NCBI RefSeq assembly: GCF_050624435.1
Contig: NC_134546.1
Coordinates: 17,383,001 to 17,447,000 of the forward strand
Length of the DNA: 64,000 nt
Source of the DNA: Tenrec ecaudatus
Taxonomy: Eukaryota; Chordata; Mammalia; Afrosoricida; Tenrecidae
Direction: 5' to 3'
Within the stretch, counting starts at the first letter, position 1; the number at the start of each line of letters is the position of its first letter. Positions 55,919-64,000 of this stretch are shown piece after piece. The position numbers and the translations under genes are program-made. The notes under the pieces were generated by a model. It had not been told where the DNA came from, searched no databases, and worked only from the letters and a program-made list of their open reading frames with translations.

Positions 55919-56617
55919 CAAACTCCACTCCACAGAGCCACGGGGAAATGCAGAGTAAGGAGTCAGGAATGAGTTTCAGGGAAAGGCTGAGGCTTCTTCT
56001 CATGGGTGGAGACCAAGCGTGGGGTGGCTGGTTACCTAGAGCAGGACCAGGAGAAGCGGGAGGCAGGTCAAGCGGGTTAGCTGAAAGACCTGCGTTCACT
56101 GAGACCTTCAGACCCTCAGGGCTGGGCAAGTCAGCAAGCTTCCTGAGACAACCTTTAAGGATTCCTCTGTCTATGTCTACAGCCCCTGGGCTCACTTTCC
56201 AATGCCTCGCCCAGTCCTGTCATCAATTGAAACTTAGCTTCCAAGTTCTCAAAGCTTCAGGGTCAAGGTCCTTGATGCTTACAGGCCTTCCTCTCATCCC
56301 CATGGATGTCTGGGCCATCACCGGGCGGTGCGTCAATGTAGCCAATCAGTCTGATCACAGTCTCCTATGTGCCCCTTTCCTCTCCCACTTCACCTGTCAT
56401 TCAGCCTCATCCCACCCCAGCCTCTCATCCCTCCCTGGCATTGCAGCCGGTTTCCGTCTGTCTGGAAAGCCTCTCTCCCTCTCCGCTGTGTTCCCAACCC
56501 TCACCCCACTGACGATATCGGCTTCAGTCTTTCCTGACCCCCTCGCACATGCAGATATCACCCCTGCCTTGCTGTCCCTCCTATAGAAACTTCTATCATG
56601 GCAACCGTCAAGTTATC
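55919..56617. other. Unique intronic sequence
   Basis: No exon with matching splice sites and no repeat recognised. Confidence 0.4.
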
Positions 56618-56620
56618 ACA

Positions 56621-56652
<32 letters not shown>

Positions 56653-56660
56653 GCGCACAC
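56618..56660. repeat. (CA)n microsatellite and purine/pyrimidine alternation
   Basis: About 14 AC units followed by GTGCGCGCGCACAC, an alternating purine-pyrimidine stretch able to form Z-DNA, then a C-run. Confidence 0.93.
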
Positions 56661-57047
56661 CCCCCCCACCCCCGGGAGGTCCCTGGGTGTACCCAACCTC
56701 TCATCTAAAGGGTGGTGGTTCAGACTCAACTAGAGGCACCACCAAGGAGGACAGGGAACAGGAGCAGGGCTGAGGGACAGCACTTGGTGCTGGTGTTTGT
56801 TTTCAGGGATGGATCCATTTGGGTTTAGAAGGCTCAGTTGGACGGACCAGAAAAAGGTGGGGTGATTTTGTTAGTGGGCTCGTCTATTTGCGCTTCCAAC
56901 CTGAACCAGGAATGCTCCCTTCCCCCCAGCTTCCTGGCCTCACTGCCTGCCTCCCCAAGGTCGGACTCAATCCCCACTATCACTGCAGCTAGCTCTGACA
57001 ACGGAAATGCTCCTGTCCTTCCCCAAACCGCCAAACATTTAACTAAA

Positions 57048-57243
57048 CTCTCTTCCACTGAGCGGATTCCAATGCAGAGCGACCTTACGGGGCAGGGTAG
57101 ACCTGGGCCTGTGGGTTTCCAAGTGTACCTCTTTACGGGAGCAGAAATCCTCCGTCTGTCTCCTGAGGAGCAGCTGGTGGTTTTGAACTGCTGATCTTGG
57201 GGTTAGTGGCCCAATAAGTAACCCACTACACCACCAGGGCTCC
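57048..57243 (-). repeat. AfroSINE
   Basis: Antisense: CTGAGCGGATTCCAATGCAG, GGGGCAGGGTAGACCTGGGC, GGTTTTGAACTGCTGATCTT, CACCACCAGGGCTCC. Confidence 0.9.
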
Positions 57244-60200
57244 TTCCTCACGCCCAGGGACCACCTATTCCATTTACACTTGGACTTCCCCACAGTGTCT
57301 GCTCATCCTCTGAGTAGACCACTCAGGGCGGAAATGCTCGTCTGACTTCTCTGGACCACCAGGGCTCAGGGCAGTGACAGCGCCCGGTCACTGCGGGGGC
57401 TGTGTGGTGGGTGGGGTGCAGGGGGCTGGCTCCTTCCTAGAAAGGCAGGTGTAGGTGAACCAGGGGTGCCCAGCTTCATACGGGCAGCTGCACTGCCTGG
57501 GAGATTCATGTGGGGAAAGAGCGTGGGCCTTGCAGATGCCAAGGAGCAAAGCTGCCTTCCTCCCTTTCCCATGAACCTGACCTTCTGCCATCTCAGCTCG
57601 GACACTGCAGCGTCGGGTTGCCCTCCCTCTACCACAGGAAAGATGCCAATGGAGGGCCAGCAGATGGGGTTGGCTGATTGGGTTCTGGACCCAAAGTGAC
57701 CAGCCCGATGCTGACTGTACACCAAACACACGAGACCTGGTGACTACCTGGGGTGCTTCCACTCCCAGGACGACAGGGCGGCTCCAGGCTGGGGCGTGGG
57801 AAGCCCCGAGGGGCCTCGTTAAAACCTGGGGGCAATCAGAGCTCCAGAGTCCAGGCTGGCCAAGCGCCAGCTGGGCCCCAGCACAGTCGAGAGCAGGCCC
57901 AGCAAAAGAGAGCCGGGGAGGACTCACGGCTGACCATGAGTGGCATGCTGACCGCTCTGTCTCAGCCCTCCTCTACCACGGATCCTGAAACAGGAGGCGG
58001 GTCAAGAAAGACCTTATTTTGATGATGCTCCAGAGAGCTGACGGCCTAGAAGGGACACTGGCCACACACTGTGAAGACACGGGGTTCCACTCACACAGCT
58101 TCGTTCCGTCACCTCCAAGGACCGAGCAAGGCGGAGCTGCTAGTGAACGGGCAGTGCATCCTCAGGCCCTCCCCCACTCACTGTACTCAGGACACACCCC
58201 AGAACACCCAACTATACTGCTGCCCAAACATGGCCCCAGGGAGCCCTGCTTCCAGAAATTCAGAGGCTGTGTGGGCCCCTACCAGCGTAAGTCAGGGGCC
58301 AACGCGTGGCTCACCGTCACCAACAGGAAATGCCACTGCTGCAGCCTCCGGCCCAAGGCAAAAAAGCCTGACAGCTTCCACTTGATCATGTGAGGAGCGC
58401 CGAGCCAGTGTAAAACCCTGGCTAGGCCCTAGGTGCACGAGGAACCAGAGCGAGAGGCCCTGGACATCTCAGCGTACCGACTGCCCCGGCCAAGACACAA
58501 GAGTGAGGTGCACCATGGTGGGAGATCCCAGCCACTGCAGGTCCCTTTCCTGAGAGCCAGAACTTCCTGCGGAAGCCCGGTCACTTCCAGTCAACCCATA
58601 GGGGAACTAGTGTACTAGTTTTATGATGCAAAAACTTACTAAAAGAACTCCATTCTTCCTTCTCATGTTTCTGAGAACAGGGTACATACCATGGGTCTTA
58701 TCTAAAGACATTCTAGAACACTTTTATACTGATCCTGACAAGCAGGAGTTAGGAAGTGTCAAGATGCATGCTAATCCCCCATTCCGCAGATTTTTGGGGG
58801 AGAGAGCTAACTGAGTGGGTGGAAGAGCTGATCTGCAGGTACAGGGTTCGCTCTTTCTAACAGGCTTCACCAGAGCCCAGGGGGCCTCCCTGGAGCACGG
58901 ACATAGGAGGTGACTGCTAGAATAGAAGCTCATCAAAGAAAGAGAAGACATGAGGTGACCAGATGTGAAGGGGGAGGACGTGCAAGACTCTCCCTCAGAG
59001 AGGCCATGGGGTGGGCGTCCGGGAGAGAGATGAGACAGACACTGGGGTGACTCGGCACGAGGACTGGAGAGCACAGTGGCAGATGGTGGAAATGCCATCC
59101 CCGGCTGCTGTGAGATCTGGATGTGAAGGTGCGGAGCCTGCCTGGAGGGTCAGCCCTGCCTGCCTTAGGAGCAGGACCCACCAGTGGCCATAGGACCGTG
59201 CCCCCCTTTACGCCAAACACCCCATCTTCACCATACAGGGCCTGCCCCCCGGGAGGCCTGTGCCCCCAGCTCTGTCTGCATTAACTGCTCCAATACCCAG
59301 CCTCAGTGTGAGGCCCCGGGATGGAGATCTGCACCCGAGGGGAGAGAAATGCCCCACAGGGGCCTGCAGTCAGGTGACGGGCTGTCAGCTATCCCACCCC
59401 TCCCTACCCTCCTCCAGTCCTGTCCCACCAACAGCCACCCCCAGGGACTGAATGGAATTCTTATCCCTGTCTCACTCCTACCATCCGCCTCCTCCTTAGC
59501 CCTAGATGCACTTGCCATGTGCAATGCTGGAGACGGGAATCAGGCCAGAGCCTCTACGTATCACTAGGAAGAAGGCTGTTGATCCCCAAGAGCCTTCAGA
59601 CTCTGGCCCACAGCCTTGGAGGTGCCCAGGCATTGGGAACAGAGAGGGCATGTGCTCCTAAGGGTCAGAAGCCCTTGAGTACGGGGAGTGCCCGGGAGCC
59701 AGCCCCACTGCCACTACTGTGGGGACTTGTTGCTTCTGGGCATGCATCTGGTTGTGGGTGTTTGTGCATGCATGTGCCCGCTGTGTGTACGCCCACGGCC
59801 CTCAGAGGGTAGCCTCCTCCATGCACAGCACGCATGGGACTGGACATCTCCCAAAGGCAGGGCGGTGAGTTGCAAAAAAAAAAAAAAAGGGGAAGGAGGG
59901 GCGGTCAAGAATATAGAGTCCTCCCTCCCGCACTGCAAGGGCCAGAGTGAGTTAGTAAACAGCCTCTCTATACTTACTACAGAGACAAGTACTCAGTTTC
60001 GGAGGGAACTCCTTGGATGAAGGCACAAATGGAAAGAGAAAGGAAGATATTGTGGAGGCAAGTTGACAAAACCATGAGGGACGATGCAATGAACACACAT
60101 ACACAGTGGGACATCCGCTTGGGGCTCGGGCCTCAAGCAGATGGGCTTCCTCTAGCAACGGGGGGCTCGATTCAAGGCAGCATCTGGCTTATGGAGGGGC

Positions 60201-60459
60201 TCGCTCAGGGGCTGGTAAGTTCTGTCAGAATCCGTGTCAGATGGTCAGTCTTCCAGGAGACTGTAACAGGCCCGGAGGGCCTGTGCTCTGCAGGGCGGTA
60301 GGACCCGGAGGAACGGGGGAGAGGGGGCAGAATGCATACTTTGGCATGATTCCAGGAGCCTATTAAAGGCATTTTTATGATCTCAGTGGTTGTGGACTAT
60401 AACAATATTATTATCCACCATCTATAGGGGCTACAACAATACTAATATATTCCTTATTA
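57244..60459. other. Unique intronic sequence
   Basis: No exon or firm repeat recognised in 3.2 kb. A run of 16 A lies at 59874-59889. Long overlapping frames at 57388-57927 on both strands reflect GC content. Confidence 0.4.
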
Positions 60460-60575
60460 CCTTATATACTCAAGTATAAGCTGACCCAAATATCAGCCGA
60501 GGCACCTAATTTTACCACAAAAACTACATGAAAAAAATGGGCTGAAAAACTCAGCTTATACACGAGTATATATGG
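60460..60575. mobile_element. MITE with 24-bp inverted repeats and TA flanks
   Basis: The left end CCTTATATACTCAAGTATAA continues GCTG. The right end, reverse-complemented, reads CCATATATACTCGTGTATAA and GCTG. The element is 116 bp and flanked by TA on both sides, as for Tc1/mariner-type elements. The family is not identified. Confidence 0.75.
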
Positions 60576-60694
60576 TATATTACTCATCATCACCGTCATT
60601 TCATCTGACCTTTCAACTGTGCTTCTATTCATTCAAAGTAAGTTGACATCTATAACTTAGCTTCCCCGATCCACATAGCAACCTGAACAAAGGA

Positions 60695-60790
60695 ACAATC
60701 CGTAGCCCCACCTAACAGATGAGGAAGCTGAGGCACATGATTTGCTAAAGAGAGGTCGGAGGATTTGCTAAAGATAGCAGTGGAGTTGGG
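60695..60790 (-). repeat. MIR-like relic
   Basis: CCACCTAACAGATGAGGAAG then CTGAGGCACATGATTTGCTA has the antisense MIR core. TTTGCTAAAGA occurs twice (60741, 60766), a local duplication. Confidence 0.6.
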
Positions 60791-60827
60791 CAGAGAAGCA
60801 GCTCTCTCAACCAGCGCCTCTCGAAGC

Positions 60828-61015
60828 CAGTGGCTCTCCACCTGGGCTTCACGCTGGATTCTGCTGGAGAGGTCTTGACAATTCAGGCTGCACACCACCC
60901 TTCCGGCCCCCATCCCCGATAGACCACTTAAGCCAGCACCCCTGGGGATGTTGGTCAGGATCCAGGCATGAAGAGTCCTTACGGCTCCCCCAGGAGATCC
61001 CAATGCAACTAACGG
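60828..61015 (+). repeat. MER5A-like hAT relic
   Basis: Starts CAGTGGCTCTCCACCTGGGC. The order of CTGGAGAGGTCTTGACAATT and CCAGGAGATCCCAATGCAAC fits the MER5A interior and 3' end, much decayed. Confidence 0.6.
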
Positions 61016-61021
61016 AGAGGG

Positions 61022-61125
61022 CGGCATCCTCAACCACTCCCAGGGAGCTGTTGATGCAGGATCCTCAACCACTCCCGGGGAGCTGTTGATGCAGGATCCT
61101 CAACCACTCCCGGGGAGCTGGTTGC
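61022..61125. repeat. 35-bp tandem repeat, about three copies
   Basis: The unit contains ATCCTCAACCACTCCCGGGG and AGCTGTTGATGCAGG. Copies begin at 61026, 61061 and 61096 (ATCCT). One A/G difference separates copy 1, and copy 3 is interrupted by an insertion (CTGGTTGCAGATG). It abuts the MER5A-like relic. Confidence 0.95.
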
Positions 61126-61525
61126 AGATGCAGGATCCCAGGTCCCTCCCAAACTGACTGCACCAGATTCTACTTGTTAAAGAGAGGCCCGGCTAAAGAC
61201 CCACCAGCCAGCCAGCGTGGACTGAGGTGAGAGGCGGGGCGGGAGATAGTCAGCAAGGCGCTCGCTCAGCCTTCTTAAAGTGGGCTTGGCTGGTAAGGCG
61301 TTGTCAGACTCCACAGCTTGTGAGCAAAACACGCTTCCGTCTGGGAATTCCTATCTCAGACTCTCCAGAAAGACCCAAGCAGGGAGCTTTTTGGGTTGGG
61401 TACAACACCTGTTTAAAGGCCAAGTGTCTGCAGTGTGCGTACGTACCCACCCTGCCTTCTCTGCAGGCACCTTCCATTGGCCCGAGGATGTGCCCACTCC
61501 CAGCCTGCCTGCCCCACTGACTCAC
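61126..61525. other. Unique intronic sequence upstream of ADD2 donor side
   Basis: This lies just inside the intron below the 126-nt exon. No repeat was recognised. Confidence 0.4.
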
Positions 61526-61651
61526 CCTCCACGGTCTTAGATGGAGACACTACCGGACTCTTGGCCTCTGACTTTGCTGGGCTCTGCACTGGGGAGGTGG
61601 GTGCAGACTTCGTGGGCGAGCCAGGTCCTTCTGGGGCGATTTCTTTCTCTC
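61526..61651 (-). CDS. ADD2: ADD2 (beta-adducin) penultimate coding exon, tail domain
   Basis: This 126-nt exon encodes 41 full codons plus two split codons of the beta-adducin tail. Read on the minus strand it runs [17 protein letters not shown]..., then [20 protein letters not shown] and KTVEG. This Ser-Pro/Lys-rich stretch is the known linker ahead of the MARCKS-related domain. The acceptor reads TATTTCCAG before GAGAGAAAG. The donor reads GTGGAGG followed by GTGAGTC. Both are canonical. The exon enters with 2 nt of a split codon and leaves with 1 nt (G), which pairs with the GT that opens the exon at 53509 to give Gly, so the two exons join in frame. Beta-adducin caps and bundles actin and recruits spectrin in the membrane skeleton. 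The repeated SP motifs suggest proline-directed phosphorylation (inference). Preceding exons lie past position 64000. Identification rests on recognition of the family and on the frame match, not on an alignment. Confidence 0.93.
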
Positions 61652-62814
61652 CTGGAAATACAGAAAGCAGTTCAGAACACAGACCCAGTTCAACTAGCAG
61701 CGGAGGGGGGGTCTGATTTGGTTTTCATTATTTTTTTCTACTTGGTTATGTCTCCCGGCTGATGATGGACTGACTCTCTGGCTGAAGTTCGTTGCATGCT
61801 GCGGTTGGTCCAGCTGTTGGCAGTGTGCCCCTGACTCACTGTGACCCTTGCACAGTGGAGGGAACGCTGCCCTGCCCTGCCCTGGGCCACCTCCATGGGT
61901 TGTGGCAGATCCAACTGCTGGGAGCCACCGGGGTTTCATGGCTGAGTGCCTGGGTTGTCCCAACAGGTCAGCACTCAGGTGGGGGGATCCAAAAGGTAGC
62001 AGGTAAGCAAGGTGTGACCATGCCAACAAGAAAGGGGCAGGCAGAACCAGGAGAACCCCACCCGGGTAGCAAGGCAGGTGTCCAGGGCCTCTGGTGAGGA
62101 GCGGCTGCAAAGGAAAGGGCAGCCAAATAAGACGTCCTTAAAGGTTTTAGGACTGATGTGAATGAGGGCATGCTTCCTTCCCCTCAGAGGATGGTCTGGG
62201 AGCCATGGGATCCATCGAGCATGTCCTAGATGGCTCCTCCATGCGCTCCGGTGCAATCTGTCTGCACGCCTGGCAGACAAGCGTCCAGGGTTCCGGACCC
62301 AGCCGCCCTGCCCCCCACTGGAAATCACTAGCCTCTCCAGCAAGATGTGTTTTGGCCGAGTTGCTGGAGGTCAAAGGGGGAGGGGCTGAGAGAAGCTGTG
62401 TGGGAATCCCCATATGACTGAGGAAGGTGGGAGGGTAGGAGGCCAAAGGAAGAGAAAGAGGGGGGGGGTCCCCCAGGTCTGTATTCATCCCATCCAGCCT
62501 CACACAGCGGGAGGAAGGAATGCTGCGTAGAAAGGGGAGAAAGCAGGTCAAAAGAAGAAAGTGGGTTTGAAATCCCTAAGGAGAAGGCCAGTTGTACTGC
62601 AGTCGGGGGGACCTTTTCGATCGGATGACTCCCCGAGGAGCATCACAACAAAGGAAGCATGAATTAACTTTAGATGGATCTGCCAGGCCAGTCACAGCAA
62701 TGGCTGTAAGCAGTTGTTGAAAATGCTCTCTCGTTAAACACGTATGCTGCTCGGCCCGACTAGACATGGCTGGAACAGAAAGCATTCCATGGACATTTAA
62801 CAGACTGAATTAAA

Positions 62815-62996
62815 TGCACTCCCCTCGGGTCGATTCTGAGTCATGACCACACTGTAGGACAGGGTGGAACTGCCCCCCGTGGGTTTCCAAGACTGTCACT
62901 CTTTATGGGAGCAGAAAGCCCCATCTTGTGGCTGGTGGTTTCACACTGCTGACCTGGCAGTTCAATGTATAACCCCCAGGCCACCAGGGCTTCTTA
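62815..62996 (-). repeat. AfroSINE
   Basis: Antisense: CCTCGGGTCGATTCTGAGTC, GGACAGGGTGGAACTGCCCC, GGTGGTTTCACACTGCTGAC and CCAGGCCACCAGGGC. Confidence 0.9.
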
Positions 62997-63363
62997 GCAA
63001 ACTTAGCCACAAATGATCAAACATACTCCCGATTAGCAGGGAGGGCTATTGTTCAACCTGGCTGCAAGTGCATTATATTCCAACCATTTCCTGAATTGAA
63101 AACACAATTCCTCTGCAAAGCGTGGAGGGGAGATGTTGCTAGAGCACTTGGCACTTGAGACCCACCGCTGTGGCATGCAGAGCTGGCTAGAGTTGAGAAC
63201 TGGTGTCCAGAGAGCAGCGGGACCCACCCCTGAGGCTAGACTGCCTGGTACACTCCAGGGGACAAGGGACAGGCCCCTGCGGATCTCGTTTCCTATAAGG
63301 TTGCTAGCTTCTCCTCTTCCAGAAAATGCCAGCAACATACATCCTGACACAGACCATCTATAG

Positions 63364-63584
63364 CAGGGGTCCTCAAACTTTTTAAACAGGGGGCCAGTTC
63401 ACTGTCCCTCAGACCGTTGGAGGGCCGGACTATAGGTTAAAAGAAAAAAACCTATGAACAACTTCCTATGCATACTGCACATCTTATTGTGAAGAAAAAA
63501 AAAAACGGGGCAAACACCAGCGGACCGGATAAATGTCCTTGGTGGGCCGCATGTGGCCCGCGGGCCGTAGTTTGAGGACCCCTG
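63364..63584. mobile_element. hAT transposon, non-autonomous, 221 bp
   Basis: Terminal inverted repeats CAGGGGTCCTCAAACT and AGTTTGAGGACCCCTG, with one unpaired position in the adjacent bases. The interior has GGGGGCCAGTTCACTGTCCC, TCAGACCGTTGGAGGGCCGG and GGGCCGCATGTGGCCCGCGG. Flanks are ATCTATAG (63356-63363) and ATCTATAC (63585-63592), a 7-of-8 target duplication. It resembles the OC1/hAT1-type elements of tenrec, bat and opossum. No transposase. A run of A interrupts the interior. Confidence 0.85.
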
Positions 63585-64000
63585 ATCTATACTAACCCCA
63601 CTCTCTCAGGAAACGCCTCTCCCTGCTGCAGGGGCTGGGCCCTTCCTGGGCTCCCTTCCCAACATGCTGCCTGTGGTGGGTTCAGGCCTATCCTCTTGCC
63701 CTGATGACTCTTTCAATTATTTGGGGGCCAACTCCAGTCTCACCCTCTCATGCCACACCATGTGCCGAGCCCAGCAAAACCTCTCTCCTTTCTCAGCTAA
63801 GATCCTTCATCCTCTGCAGGTTTATCTGCGTGTATGTGCACCTCCTAACACCATAACAAGAGCTCCTGCTCTTGGTGGGCGGATACGGCTTCTCCACGGA
63901 CGATGTACAAGTGGGCAAAAAGCGCAGCAGATGGAGTGTTCCTGCAGCCTTTGCCACAGTGATGCTCCCAGCCTTGCTTACTGTGGTCGTTACATCCTCT

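Larger units (their letters stand above)
53510..61525 (-). other. ADD2: ADD2 intron between the last two coding exons
   Basis: This is an 8,016-bp phase-1 intron with a GT donor at the 61525 side and an AG acceptor at the 53510 side. It holds an LTR split by an L1, a GT-rich microsatellite block, a CA repeat, a SINE, a TA-flanked MITE, MIR and MER5-like relics and a 35-bp tandem repeat. No further exon with good splice sites was recognised in it. Confidence 0.85.
61652..64000 (-). other. ADD2: ADD2 intron, partial, running off the window
   Basis: This is sequence upstream of the 126-nt exon. I searched the minus strand for the expected preceding exon, which would end in a Leu-Glu-Leu-Asp-Gly type segment, and did not find it. 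The stretch holds one SINE, one hAT element and otherwise unique sequence. Confidence 0.75.

Noticed and set aside
55603..56586. A 327-codon open frame rich in Val and Cys, with overlapping frames on both strands
   Set aside because: It runs through a GT-rich microsatellite into unique intron. Both strands are open because of the TGTG composition. No domain and no splice context.
57388..57927. A 179-codon minus-strand frame in the ADD2 intron
   Set aside because: No splice sites in matching phase and no domain; equivalent frames on the other strand suggest GC-driven openness.

Overview
This is a stretch of mammalian, almost certainly afrotherian, nuclear DNA. The most likely source is a tenrec such as Echinops telfairi. 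The evidence is the mix of repeats: many tRNA-derived SINEs of the AfroSINE type, BovB-like RTE LINEs whose 3' end resembles the SINE tail, a lineage-specific L1 with a very long 3'UTR, and short hAT transposons that look like the horizontally transferred SPIN family (known from tenrec but not from most placental mammals). There is no bacterial, phage or CRISPR content. Almost all open reading frames of 60 to 330 codons in the window are chance readings of repeats or unique non-coding DNA.

The one recognisable host gene is ADD2 (beta-adducin, minus strand). Two coding exons are visible: a penultimate exon at 61526-61651 and the terminal coding exon at 53208-53509, joined by an 8.0 kb phase-1 intron. 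The terminal exon encodes the lysine-rich MARCKS-related tail that binds spectrin, actin and calmodulin. The rest of ADD2 lies beyond the right edge. Below the stop codon, about 5.5 kb with few insertions (53207 down to about 47.69 kb) is best read as a long ADD2 3'UTR. No AATAAA or ATTAAA was seen on the minus strand until an ATTAAA at 47689-47694. The remaining 47 kb would be the gap towards TGFA, the next gene in human, but no TGFA exon was found.

Layout. 1-10 kb: nested LINEs (young L1 inside old L1), several RTE fragments, a 1.35 kb minisatellite that grew out of an RTE copy, and a dead mariner. 10-16.5 kb: mostly unique DNA with SINEs and two abutting L1 tails. 16.66-22.82 kb: a 6.2 kb 5'-truncated L1 sitting inside a SINE, with a recognisable target-site duplication. 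23-29 kb: RTE, a solo LTR, L1 3'UTR fragments and SINEs. 30-42 kb: mostly unique DNA with a SPIN-like hAT element in a SINE, an ERV LTR, a twin-primed L1 and an RTE 3' end. 42-46 kb: an L1 tail, a solo LTR and a hAT element embedded in old L1. 46-64 kb: the ADD2 3' region, with MIR, MER5-like, MITE and microsatellite content in 3'UTR and introns.

I found no new biological system. The most interesting items are the minisatellite born from an RTE coding segment, the layered insertions that can be dated relative to each other, the SPIN-like elements, a triple alternating 17-bp inverted repeat, and the apparently signal-free long 3'UTR of ADD2.
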